From: UBA4675 sp964601265
GTDB taxonomy: Bacteria; Bacillota; Clostridia; Christensenellales; Borkfalkiaceae
Direction: 5' to 3'
Assembly: GCA_964601265.1 (NCBI GenBank)
Contig: CAZRMT010000003.1
Location: forward strand, 7,036-71,035
Length of the DNA stretch: 64,000 nt
Part shown: positions 53,671 to 62,111 of the stretch, piece by piece
Layout of the letters: each line of letters begins with the position of its first letter
Position numbering within the stretch: the stretch's first letter is position 1
Notes under the pieces: generated by a model
The model's input: the letters and a program-made list of their open reading frames with translations, nothing else
Database searches by the model: none
Told to the model about the DNA's origin: nothing
Made by a program: the position numbers and the translations under genes

Positions 53671-54774
53671 ATGATTAACAAAGATTTTTTTGATGCGTTA
53701 AGCGAACTTGTGGAACAAAAGGGTATCGACGAACAATCTCTTCTCGATTCCATAGAAAACGCCTTGTCTTGCGGATACAAAAGACTTAAAGGCGATGCTT
53801 TCGACGTAAAAGTCAAATTAAACAAAGAAAAGAATTCCATTAAATTTTCCGTTGTGAAAATGGTTGTCGAACAAGTCGAGAACCCCGACAAGGAAATTAC
53901 GCTGGAAGAAGCGAAGCAAATAAAAAGAACGGCAAAACTCGGAGAATACGTGGAGCTTGCCGAAATCGTTCCCAAGGACGAGTTTGACAGAATTTCAAGC
54001 GGAACGGCAATTCAAGTAATAAGACAAAAGCTTCGTGAGGCGGAGAGAGACAATATTATTTCCGAGTTTGAAGATAAAGAAAATGCATTGCAGACGTGTA
54101 TTATAAGGAAGGTCGAAGATAAAAACGTTTACGTAGAAATAGGTAACGGAAACGTAGGAGGAATAATGCTTCCTCAAGACCAAGTACCCGGTGAAACGTA
54201 CAACGTCGGCGAAAAAATCAAAGTTTACGTTAAAAGAGTTCGTAACAGCGGACTTAACGCCCAAATTATGGTATCGAGAACCTCTCCTTATTTAGTCAGA
54301 GGGTTGTTTGAAAACGAAGTTCCAGAAATTAGGAGCGGACTCGTTGAAATAAAATCTATCGCAAGAGAACCCGGTCAAAGAACGAAAATCGCGATATACA
54401 GTTCGGATAGTTCCATAGACGCCGTAGGCGCTTGCGTCGGACCCAGAGGAGCAAGAGTAAACGCCGTGGTTGAAGAACTTCACGGAGAAAAAATAGATAT
54501 TATTTTATGGAGCGAAGATCCTCTTGAATACATTGCTAAAGCTTTATCGCCCGCAAAGGTTTTAAAGGTTTCCGCATTAGAGGGCGAGCAAATCGCCAAA
54601 GTCGTCGTTCCCGACGATAAGTTGTCGCTTGCGATAGGTAAAAGCGGACAAAACGCAAGACTTGCCGTTAAGCTTACTAATTGGAAAATCGACATTAAGA
54701 GCGAATCGGTTGCAAAAGCTTCCGGAGACTATGACGACGAAGAATACGACGAAGAGGTCGGAGAAGCAGAATAA
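53671..54774 (+). CDS. nusA: Transcription termination/antitermination factor NusA
   Basis: The 367-residue protein has the N-terminal RNA polymerase-binding domain (1-125), an S1 domain (about 135-200), and two KH domains with VGACVGPRGARVNAVVEEL and LAIGKSGQNARLAVKLT. The end is a short acidic tail, and there are no extra C-terminal repeats, as normal in Firmicutes. It pauses polymerase and promotes hairpin formation. TAAGGAG precedes the ATG; its stop overlaps rnpM as TAATG. Confidence 0.97.
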   Translation: MINKDFFDALSELVEQKGIDEQSLLDSIENALSCGYKRLKGDAFDVKVKLNKEKNSIKFSVVKMVVEQVENPDKEITLEEAKQIKRTAKLGEYVELAEIVPKDEFDRISSGTAIQVIRQKLREAERDNIISEFEDKENALQTCIIRKVEDKNVYVEIGNGNVGGIMLPQDQVPGETYNVGEKIKVYVKRVRNSGLNAQIMVSRTSPYLVRGLFENEVPEIRSGLVEIKSIAREPGQRTKIAIYSSDSSIDAVGACVGPRGARVNAVVEELHGEKIDIILWSEDPLEYIAKALSPAKVLKVSALEGEQIAKVVVPDDKLSLAIGKSGQNARLAVKLTNWKIDIKSESVAKASGDYDDEEYDEEVGEAE

Positions 54775-55040
54775 TGCAAAAGAAAAAACCGCAGAGAACT
54801 TGTATTGTTTGCAAGGGTGAAGCAGATAAAAAAAGTCTTGTACGAATCGTTAGGACGCCTCAGGGAACCGTTGAACTCGATTTAACGGGGAAAAAATCCG
54901 GGCGTGGCGCATACGTGTGTAAAGACGAAGGGTGTTTTTCCAAATTAAAAAAGGGTAAGTTTTTGACGAGAGCTTTAAAAATAGAGGTTTCGGAAGAAAC
55001 TTACGATAAATTGATAGAGGAATTAAAGACTATTGAATAA
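54774..55040 (+). CDS. rnpM: RNase P modulator RnpM (YlxR)
   Basis: The 88-residue protein matches YlxR: RTCIVCKGEADKKSLVRIV, then GRGAYVCKDEGCFSKLKKG. The Cys residues are conserved and the surface is basic. In B. subtilis the protein binds RNase P RNA and tunes tRNA processing. It overlaps nusA by one base and the L7Ae-like gene by 8. Confidence 0.93.
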   Translation: MQKKKPQRTCIVCKGEADKKSLVRIVRTPQGTVELDLTGKKSGRGAYVCKDEGCFSKLKKGKFLTRALKIEVSEETYDKLIEELKTIE

Positions 55041-55347
55041 CAAAATAAAGACTTATCTAGGCTTTTGTAAAAAATCGGGTAAATTAACGGTCGGTTTTAA
55101 CAATATAGAAAAGTCGAACAAAAAAACTTATTTAATCGTAGTTGATGAAAATATAGGCGAGAGTACGCTAAAAAAACTCATAAAAATTTCTGACGAACGT
55201 AATTGTCGGTTGCTTCTTTGCAAAGTGGCGTTAGCCGATTACGTATCGGAAGAGTGTAAAACGGTGTCGGTTGGCAATAAAAGTCTTGCCGACGCAATAG
55301 TAGATAATATAGACTGTGATTTTTCGTTTTATCAAGGAGGTTGTTAA
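55033..55347 (+). CDS. L7Ae-family ribosomal/RNA-binding protein (YlxQ-like)
   Basis: The 104-residue protein has the L7Ae fold: YLGFCKKSGKLTVGFNNIEK, then LIVVDENIGESTLKKL and LLLCKVALADYVSEE. Family members bind kink-turn RNA. The start is TTG at 55033, after AGAGGAATTAAAG, overlapping rnpM. Its place between rnpM and infB is conserved in Firmicutes. Confidence 0.88.
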   Translation: MNNKIKTYLGFCKKSGKLTVGFNNIEKSNKKTYLIVVDENIGESTLKKLIKISDERNCRLLLCKVALADYVSEECKTVSVGNKSLADAIVDNIDCDFSFYQGGC

Positions 55348-55350
55348 ACG

Positions 55351-57930
55351 ATGGCGGACAATAAATTTATGAAAGAACTTTTGGAGATTAGCAAAGGTAA
55401 CGTTATTAAAGATTCTATTGCGTCTTTAAAATCTAAAAAAAGTTCTCTTATAAAGCTTAATAAGGAGCTTGATAAGAAAATAAGCGAGTTTAAAATTAAA
55501 GAAAACGCCATAGAAACGGACGCGCAAGAGTCCGTCGTTGAACCCGTAGTTTCTGTCTCCGACAAAGTTGTCGTTGAGGAAGTAAAAGAATCTCCCGATA
55601 AAAAGGAAGAAGAAAAAAAGGTTGTGGCGGAAGAAGTTCCGACTAGCGAGCCCGTTTCCCGAAAGGAAAACGAAGAAGAAAAAAAGGAAGTAGTCGAAAC
55701 GAAAACCGAAACGAAAACTATTACCACGAAAGTAGGAGTAGTAGTGGTAAAAACGGAAACGAACGGGAACGCTCCCGTGATAGAGAGAAGGTTTTTACAA
55801 CGTCCAGCGGAAGAACCTAAAAAGAGGGAATATCGTCCGACTAACGACAAGACTTCCGAGAGAAAGAGCTTTAAACCCAACAACGGAGAAAGACCTTCTA
55901 AACCTACGCCGAACGGAAAAGTCGGTCAAGGATTTAAGCCTAGCGCCGTAGCGCAAGCATTCGTTCCCAAGGAAAATAAAAACAGTCATACGACGAAACA
56001 GAAAAAGAACAATGTCGGCGGAAAAAATTACGAAGATAAAAAGGCTCCTAATAAAAGAACGCTTGCAAAAGAGCAGTTAAACAACAAAGGTTTTGAAGAA
56101 AACGAGAGCGGATACAGAAAAGTAAGAAAACAAAAGAAAGACGCCGTTCAACAAACCGTAACGAAAATAGAACACGCCGTTATTACGAAGGAAAAAATTC
56201 CGATTAAAGAATTGAGTGAAAAAATCGGAGTAAGCGCCGTAGAAATAACGAAAATGCTCTTTAAAGAAATGATTATGAAAACGATAAACGATTCGTTATC
56301 GTTTGACGTTGCGCAGTATATCGCCGCAGAGGCGGGAGTTGAGCTTGAACTTAAACTTGAAAAGAGCGCCGAGGAAAGATTGAGCGAAGAATTCGACGAA
56401 CAGTCCGACGACCAAAGCGGATACGTTAAACGTCCGCCCATCGTTACCGTTATGGGACACGTTGACCACGGTAAAACTTCGCTTTTGGATAAAATCAGAA
56501 GCACTAACGTTACTGCGGGAGAAGCGGGCGGAATTACTCAACATATAGGTGCTTATACGGTTGAGGTGAAAGGCGAAAAAATAACTTTCTTGGATACTCC
56601 GGGACACGCTGCGTTTACTCAAATGAGAGCAAGAGGAGCGCAAATAACCGATATTGCCATTTTGGTTGTTGCGGCAGACGACGGAATTATGCCTCAAACC
56701 GTGGAGGCTATAAACCACGCTAAAAGCGCAGGCGTTCCTATTATAGTTGCGGCAAACAAGATAGATAAACAACACTCGGATATAGACAGACTTCGTCAAC
56801 AACTTGCGGACAAAGAATTACTTGTCGAAGAATGGGGCGGAGATACGATGATGATACCCGTTTCGGCTAAAACGGGAGAGGGGATAGACAAACTTTTGGA
56901 ATCCGTACTTATGCTTGCGGAACTTAAAGAATTGAAAGCTAACCCCGAACGTTCTGCAAAAGGAACGATAGTCGAAGCGAAACTCGATAAGGGTAAGGGA
57001 CCCGTTGCGAATATTATCGTTCAAAACGGAACTTTACGCACGGGTGACGACGTGGTTGCGGGAACCGTAATCGGAAGAGTTAGAGCAATGGTCGACGACA
57101 AGGGAAGAATGATTAAAGAAGCAGGTCCTTCTATGCCCGTGTCCATTATCGGACTAGACGACGTTCCCAACGCAGGCGACACTATTTACGCAGTTAAGGG
57201 CGGAGATAAAGATAAGCTGTTAAAACTCGTTGCTCAAGAAAGAAAGAATAAAGAAAGATTAAACCTTATAAAAGAACAAAAAATGTCTTATGAAGACGCT
57301 ATCAATAAAATGGCGGAGGGCGACCTTAAAAACCTTAACATAATAATCAAAGCAGACGTTCAAGGAAGCGTTGAGGCGGTTAAGGATTCGTTGATGAAGT
57401 TGTCGGATAACGAAGTTAAGGTTACCGTCGTTCATTCGGGCGTAGGCGCAATAAACGAAACGGACGTAACGCTTGCCGATTCGTCGTCGTCGATAATTAT
57501 AGGATTTAACGTTCGTCCAGATTCCAAAGCGAAAGTTTTGGCGGAAAGAAGTAAAGTTTCCATAAAGATTTACAAGATTATATACGAAGCGATAGAGGAC
57601 GTTCAAAACGCAATGAAAGGTTTGGTTGTTCCTAAATATCACGACGTATATTTCGGTAAGGCAGAAGTTAAAGACACGTTTAAAATTAAAGGAGTCGGCG
57701 TTATTGCGGGTTGCGTAGTACACGACGGAAAAATGGTTAGAAACGGAAAGCTTATGATTTATCGTGACGACGTAAAAATTTGTGAAGGTAACGTTTTGAC
57801 TTTAAAACATTACAAGGACGAAGTTGCTGAAATTTCCGCAGGACAGGAATGTGGTATTTCTATTGAAAACTTTAATGAAATTAAGGTTGGCGACTTTATC
57901 GAATGTTATATCGAAGAAGAAGATAAATAG
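55351..57930 (+). CDS. infB: Translation initiation factor IF-2
   Basis: The 859-residue protein places initiator tRNA on the ribosome. Residues 1-275 are a Lys/Glu/Val-rich, low-complexity N-terminus. An IF2_N domain (EKIPIKELSEKIGVSAVEIT) follows. The G domain begins about 365 with GHVDHGKT, then DTPGHAAFT and ANKIDK, and is followed by domains II, III and C2, ending CYIEEEDK. GGAGG precedes the ATG. A copy of its last 24 bases lies 145 bp downstream. Confidence 0.98.
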   Translation: MADNKFMKELLEISKGNVIKDSIASLKSKKSSLIKLNKELDKKISEFKIKENAIETDAQESVVEPVVSVSDKVVVEEVKESPDKKEEEKKVVAEEVPTSEPVSRKENEEEKKEVVETKTETKTITTKVGVVVVKTETNGNAPVIERRFLQRPAEEPKKREYRPTNDKTSERKSFKPNNGERPSKPTPNGKVGQGFKPSAVAQAFVPKENKNSHTTKQKKNNVGGKNYEDKKAPNKRTLAKEQLNNKGFEENESGYRKVRKQKKDAVQQTVTKIEHAVITKEKIPIKELSEKIGVSAVEITKMLFKEMIMKTINDSLSFDVAQYIAAEAGVELELKLEKSAEERLSEEFDEQSDDQSGYVKRPPIVTVMGHVDHGKTSLLDKIRSTNVTAGEAGGITQHIGAYTVEVKGEKITFLDTPGHAAFTQMRARGAQITDIAILVVAADDGIMPQTVEAINHAKSAGVPIIVAANKIDKQHSDIDRLRQQLADKELLVEEWGGDTMMIPVSAKTGEGIDKLLESVLMLAELKELKANPERSAKGTIVEAKLDKGKGPVANIIVQNGTLRTGDDVVAGTVIGRVRAMVDDKGRMIKEAGPSMPVSIIGLDDVPNAGDTIYAVKGGDKDKLLKLVAQERKNKERLNLIKEQKMSYEDAINKMAEGDLKNLNIIIKADVQGSVEAVKDSLMKLSDNEVKVTVVHSGVGAINETDVTLADSSSSIIIGFNVRPDSKAKVLAERSKVSIKIYKIIYEAIEDVQNAMKGLVVPKYHDVYFGKAEVKDTFKIKGVGVIAGCVVHDGKMVRNGKLMIYRDDVKICEGNVLTLKHYKDEVAEISAGQECGISIENFNEIKVGDFIECYIEEEDK
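57903..57929 (+). repeat. End of infB, repeated downstream (copy 1 of 2)
   Basis: The 27 bases of the infB end from ATGTTATATC to GATAAATA recur at 58048-58071 with one AAG triplet fewer. Both copies are followed by a short T-rich stretch. Confidence 0.85.
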
Positions 57931-57958
57931 TTTTTTTAACGGGTTTAGGGGGATAAAA

Positions 57959-58072
57959 ATGGTAATAACTGCGTTAACTTGCATATTTATACTCGTAATA
58001 ATAAATGCTTTATTCAAATACTCAATAAAAACGGTTTCGGTTTCGATATGTTATATCGAAGAAGATAAATAA
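57959..58072 (+). CDS. 37-residue putative membrane peptide
   Basis: AGGGGGATAAAA precedes an ATG that opens a 37-codon frame. Residues 2-20 (VITALTCIFILVIINALF) form one membrane segment; the tail ends CYIEEDK, almost the same as the end of IF-2 because of the duplicated 3' end of infB. It lies between infB and rbfA in the same operon. It may be a new small gene made by local duplication; expression unproven. Confidence 0.5.
   Translation: MVITALTCIFILVIINALFKYSIKTVSVSICYIEEDK
58048..58071 (+). repeat. Copy 2 of the infB 3' end
   Basis: 24 bases identical to 57903-57929 except for a missing AAG; it forms the end of the small membrane ORF. Confidence 0.85.
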
Positions 58073-58141
58073 TTTTAAAAACGACTCGCTCGTACACCTA
58101 ACGGTTGCGGGCGGTTTGTCGAATTATAATAAGGAGCTTAT

Positions 58142-58498
58142 ATGAAAGAAAAAAGGGAGAGAAGATTAAATAACGAATTTCGTAAAAACATATACGAAAT
58201 TTTAAAATACGAAATCAAAAATCCCGATATTACGGAAATGTTCACCGTTATGGAAGTAAACGTTACGGCGGACTTAAAGTATGCAGACGTTATTATAAGC
58301 GTATATTCTGTTTCGGAGGAGAAAAAACAAAAAACGCTTGAGGCGATAAAGAGTTCGGCTGGTGCGGTTAGAAAGGCATTGTCTTCTCGTATGCACGTTC
58401 GTACCGTTCCGGAATTAAGATTTAAAGAGGATACCTCTATGGCTTACGGACAACGTATTGACGAGCTTTTGGAGAAAATCAATGAAACAAACGAGTGA
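58142..58498 (+). CDS. rbfA: Ribosome-binding factor A
   Basis: The 118-residue KH-like protein helps late 16S rRNA processing and 30S assembly. It shows RRLNNEFRKNIYEILKYEIK, a central ADVIISVYS strand, and the family C-terminus VPELRFKEDTSMAYGQRID. ATAAGGAG precedes the ATG. Its end overlaps the DHH phosphoesterase gene by 17 bp. Confidence 0.95.
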   Translation: MKEKRERRLNNEFRKNIYEILKYEIKNPDITEMFTVMEVNVTADLKYADVIISVYSVSEEKKQKTLEAIKSSAGAVRKALSSRMHVRTVPELRFKEDTSMAYGQRIDELLEKINETNE

Positions 58499-59450
58499 AG
58501 AAACGATTAAAAAGTTGTTTGACAATGCGGAAAGCGTTTTAATTATCTCTCACACTCGCCCCGACGGAGATACTATAGGAGCGAGTTTAGCGTTAATGGA
58601 AGTTTTTAATGCTAGCGGTAAAAAAGCCGACGTCGTTTGCGACGGTGTTATTCCGCAAAAATATAATTTTTTACCTGAAAGTCTAAACTATAAAAATTTT
58701 GCGTCGATAAACGAAAAATATTCTCTTTACGTTTTCGTGGACTGTGCGTCTTTAGGACAAACGGGCGACTGCTGTCAATTTATTCGAAACGACACCGTTA
58801 CGCTCAATATCGATCATCATGTATCGAATTCGGAATACGCAAAATACAATTACGTCGATAAAAAAGCTTCTTGTTGCGAGGTTACGTTCGTACTTTTAAA
58901 AAGGATCGGATATACTATAAGCGATAAAATAGCGCAATTTTTATTGCTTGGCGTAGTTACGGACACGGGGAATTTTTCTCATAACAATACCACCGCTCAA
59001 ACGTTAAAAGTTGCGAGCGAACTTATGGAAAAGGGTGCGGATTTATATAAAATCAATCAAATGATGTTTAACAATCAATCCCCGAATAGGTCTAATTTGT
59101 TCTTATCCGTTATGAAAAAAATGAAGTTTTATCACGACGGACAAGTTGCAATGATTATCATTTCTAAACAAGAAATGGAAGAAAACGGTGCGGACGCGTC
59201 TTGTACCGAAGGTTTTATAGATTATCCTATGGGAATAGCCGGTGTGGAAATAGGCATAAGCGTTATGGAAACGAAAGATAAAACCTATAAAATCAGTTTT
59301 CGCTCTAAGGGGAAAGCAAACGTAAACAAACTTGCTTCCGTCTTTGGCGGAGGAGGACACGTTTGCGCAAGCGGAGCTATGCTCAGAGGTTATTTAGAAG
59401 ACGTAATAGATAAGCTCGTGTACACTTCGGGATTATATTTGGAAGATTAA
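58482..59450 (+). CDS. nrnA: DHH/DHHA1 phosphoesterase (NrnA-like oligoribonuclease)
   Basis: The 322-residue protein has DHH motifs ISHTRPDGDTIGASL, FVDCA, NIDHHVSN (the DHH triad) and a C-terminal DHHA1 domain with SVFGGGGHVCASGA. It degrades short RNA oligonucleotides and may dephosphorylate pAp. The ATG at 58482 starts at the conserved N-terminus and has GGAG in front. Its position between rbfA and truB is usual in Firmicutes. Confidence 0.9.
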   Translation: MKQTSEETIKKLFDNAESVLIISHTRPDGDTIGASLALMEVFNASGKKADVVCDGVIPQKYNFLPESLNYKNFASINEKYSLYVFVDCASLGQTGDCCQFIRNDTVTLNIDHHVSNSEYAKYNYVDKKASCCEVTFVLLKRIGYTISDKIAQFLLLGVVTDTGNFSHNNTTAQTLKVASELMEKGADLYKINQMMFNNQSPNRSNLFLSVMKKMKFYHDGQVAMIIISKQEMEENGADASCTEGFIDYPMGIAGVEIGISVMETKDKTYKISFRSKGKANVNKLASVFGGGGHVCASGAMLRGYLEDVIDKLVYTSGLYLED

Positions 59451-59451
59451 A

Positions 59452-60291
59452 ATGAACGGTTTTTTTAACGTGTATAAGTCGAGCAATACAAACTCGACTT
59501 TTCTTGTAAACAAAATAAAAAGGCTACTTAAAACTCCTTGCGGTCATATGGGAACGTTGGACCCTATGGCAAGTGGTGTTTTGCCCGTTGCAGTGGGAAA
59601 AAGTACAAGGTTATTCGATTATTTTTCGGATAAACAAAAAACGTACGAAGCGGAGTTTAAGTTCGGCTTTGAAACGGACACTTTGGACGCTACGGGGAAA
59701 ACTGTTTTTTCCGACGGTAGAATTCCCGAAAAGGAAGAAATAGAGAAAGCGTTAAAAAGTTTTATCGGCGAAATAGACCAAGTTCCGCCGAAATATTGCG
59801 CTAATTCGATTAATGGCAGAAGAGGATACGAGCTTGCAAGAAAAGGCATTGATTTCGAGTTAAAGTCTAAAAGAATTACGGTTTATTCTTTTGAACTTTT
59901 AGGCGGGGAAAAAGACGCGTATAGGTTTAAAATCGTTTGCGGGAAAGGCACGTATATTCGTTCGCTTGCAAGGGATTTAGGGTACGCTACGGGTACTTAT
60001 GCGACGATGACTTCGCTTTGCCGTACCGTTAGCGGAGTTTTTAAGATAGAAAACAGCGTAACCGTTGAAGAAATAGCTTTAAATCCCGAAAAATATTTAA
60101 TTCGTCCCGACGAAACGCTAGATTACGAAAAAATGTTTTTAAGCGAGGAACAGACGAAAAAAATGTTAAACGGCGTTTATGAAATTCCCGTTAAAGACGG
60201 GTTGTTTAGGGTTTATTCCCCCACGGAGTTTTTGGGGATAGGAAAAGGTGAAAACGGATTATTGAAAATAAAGGCGTACGTAAGATGCTAA
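59452..60291 (+). CDS. truB: tRNA pseudouridine(55) synthase TruB
   Basis: The 279-residue enzyme makes pseudouridine 55 in the T-loop of tRNAs. The catalytic Asp37 lies in HMGTLDPMASGVLPV. Other family segments are KTYEAEFKFGFETDTLD and CGKGTYIRSLARDLG. Its start follows the upstream stop by one base, and its end overlaps ribF by 7. Confidence 0.95.
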   Translation: MNGFFNVYKSSNTNSTFLVNKIKRLLKTPCGHMGTLDPMASGVLPVAVGKSTRLFDYFSDKQKTYEAEFKFGFETDTLDATGKTVFSDGRIPEKEEIEKALKSFIGEIDQVPPKYCANSINGRRGYELARKGIDFELKSKRITVYSFELLGGEKDAYRFKIVCGKGTYIRSLARDLGYATGTYATMTSLCRTVSGVFKIENSVTVEEIALNPEKYLIRPDETLDYEKMFLSEEQTKKMLNGVYEIPVKDGLFRVYSPTEFLGIGKGENGLLKIKAYVRC

Positions 60292-61148
60292 TAAATTTTA
60301 ACGATAAATTATCCAATCCCGTATCGGTTGCCTTGGGGTATTTCGATTGCGTGCATAAGGGGCATAGAAAAATATTTGAAACGGCAAAGTCGTTTGAAGC
60401 TGATTTTGCAGTTTTTACGATTAAAGAAAACGCCTTTAAGCCGAGCGACGTATACGGTTTTAATGAAAAATGCGAGTTGTTTTCCGATTGCGGAGCAAAA
60501 TATATTATATATGCGGACGGGAATAAAGATTTTTTCGATTTATCTCCCGTAGAATTTTTAGAAAAGTTTACCGCTAATTTTAACGTTAAGGCTTTTGTTT
60601 GCGGAGAAGATTTTACTTTCGGGAAAAACGCTTTCGGCAATGCCGAAGTTTTAAAACGGTTTTGTAACGACAAAGGGATAGAGTTTACTATAGTAAAAAC
60701 AGAGAAGTTCGGCGATGAAAAAATTTCGTCTCGCAGAATAAAGAATTTACTTGCTTTAGGCGAAGTGAAAACGGCAAACGAATTGCTTTGTTCTCCGTAT
60801 TTTATAAGGGGTAAAGTCGTTTACGGCAGAGGCGAGGGAACCGAAAAAGTCGTAGCGACCGCAAACGTTATTCTAAACAAAAACAATACTACCTTAAAAA
60901 GAGGCGTGTACGCAACGAAGACGGTCGTCGGAGGAAAAGAATATTTTAGCGTGACAAATTACGGAAATTGTCCGACGTTTGCGTGCGATAAAGAAACGGT
61001 GGAAACGCATTTGATAGATTTTCAAGGTTCGCTGTACGGTGAAGAGATAAAAGTAATTTTTTTAGATTATTTACGTGAAATAAAAACTTTTACCGACGCA
61101 AGCGAACTAAAAAAACAAATTTTAAAGGATATGGAGTATTTTCAATGA
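60285..61148 (+). CDS. ribF: Bifunctional riboflavin kinase/FAD synthetase
   Basis: The 287-residue protein makes FMN and FAD. The N-terminal nucleotidyltransferase has VALGYFDCVHKGHRK (normally GNFDGVH; here Tyr and Cys replace Asn and Gly) and SSRRIKNLLALGEV. The C-terminal kinase domain has GVYATKTVVGG and VETHLIDFQGSLYGE. It overlaps truB and endonuclease IV genes, so translation is coupled. Confidence 0.93.
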   Translation: MLINFNDKLSNPVSVALGYFDCVHKGHRKIFETAKSFEADFAVFTIKENAFKPSDVYGFNEKCELFSDCGAKYIIYADGNKDFFDLSPVEFLEKFTANFNVKAFVCGEDFTFGKNAFGNAEVLKRFCNDKGIEFTIVKTEKFGDEKISSRRIKNLLALGEVKTANELLCSPYFIRGKVVYGRGEGTEKVVATANVILNKNNTTLKRGVYATKTVVGGKEYFSVTNYGNCPTFACDKETVETHLIDFQGSLYGEEIKVIFLDYLREIKTFTDASELKKQILKDMEYFQ

Positions 61149-62014
61149 TAAAATTCGGACCGAGCGGTAATTCGATAAGTTTTTTTGAAGAAGGTTTTTC
61201 TCATACCGAACAAGTTCCTTTATGGTTAAAAAACAGAAATTTAGATTGTTTCGAATATTCTTTCGGCAGAGGCGTATCGCTTTCGGACGAAAAGGCGTAT
61301 TCTATAAATAATGCGTTTTCAAAAGAAAATATTGCTTTAAGCGTTCATGCGCCTTACTATATAAATTTTGCCAACGAAGACGGACAAAAAATACAAAACT
61401 CTATCAACTACTGTTTGCAGTCCGCCGATAAAGGCGGAAAAATGGGTGCAAAAAGGGTGGTAATTCACCCCGCTTGTCAAGGGAAAAGCACGAGAGAAGA
61501 GGCTTTTTCGAGAACCTTGGACAACTTTAAGCGTTTAGCGGAAGCAGTGTACTCAAACGGTTTTGAAAAAATGCTTTTTTGTCCCGAAACTATGGGAAAA
61601 AACGCTCAAATCGGAACGGTTGAGGAAATTGCCGAGATATGTAAAATAGATAAAATATTTTTACCTGCAATAGATTTCGGACATTTAAACTGTCGTATGC
61701 AAGGGGCTTTAAAGAGCGAAAAAGATTTTAGTGAAATACTTTCTTTTTTAATTAGCGAACTCGGCAAGGAAAGAATGAATGATTTTCACGTTCACTTTTC
61801 TAAAATAGAATTTAGTCAAAAGGGAGAAGTTAAGCATTTGACTTTTGCGGATGAAAAATACGGACCTTTATTCGAACCTTTAGCGGACAGTTTGATTAAA
61901 TTTGATTTAAACCCCGTAATTATATGCGAATCGGCGGGAACTCAAGCGGAAGATGCGTCTTTTATGAAAAAAATTTATAGTGAAAAAAAGAGTTCGTTCA
62001 AGGCTGAAAACTAA
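61145..62014 (+). CDS. nfo: Deoxyribonuclease IV (AP endonuclease family 2)
   Basis: The 289-residue TIM-barrel protein has the metal ligands of endonuclease IV: His in SVHAPYYINF, His in VVIHPACQG, Glu in FCPETMGKN, Asp and His in AIDFGHLNC, His in DFHVHFSK, and Glu in IICESAG. It nicks DNA 5' to abasic sites in base-excision repair. It starts as ATGA over the ribF stop, an unusual final gene for this translation cluster. Confidence 0.9.
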   Translation: MIKFGPSGNSISFFEEGFSHTEQVPLWLKNRNLDCFEYSFGRGVSLSDEKAYSINNAFSKENIALSVHAPYYINFANEDGQKIQNSINYCLQSADKGGKMGAKRVVIHPACQGKSTREEAFSRTLDNFKRLAEAVYSNGFEKMLFCPETMGKNAQIGTVEEIAEICKIDKIFLPAIDFGHLNCRMQGALKSEKDFSEILSFLISELGKERMNDFHVHFSKIEFSQKGEVKHLTFADEKYGPLFEPLADSLIKFDLNPVIICESAGTQAEDASFMKKIYSEKKSSFKAEN

Positions 62015-62040
62015 AAAATACGAAAAGAAGCTATTTTTTT

Positions 62041-62069
62041 TTGACAACCGTTTATATTTATAGTATAAT
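62041..62069 (+). promoter_or_regulatory. Promoter of the phosphoglucomutase gene
   Basis: TTGACA (62041-62046) and TATAAT (62064-62069) are perfect and 17 bp apart. Confidence 0.87.
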
Positions 62070-62111
62070 AATATAACCACGTCGAGTGGCATATTTCAGG
62101 AGAACCTTAGT

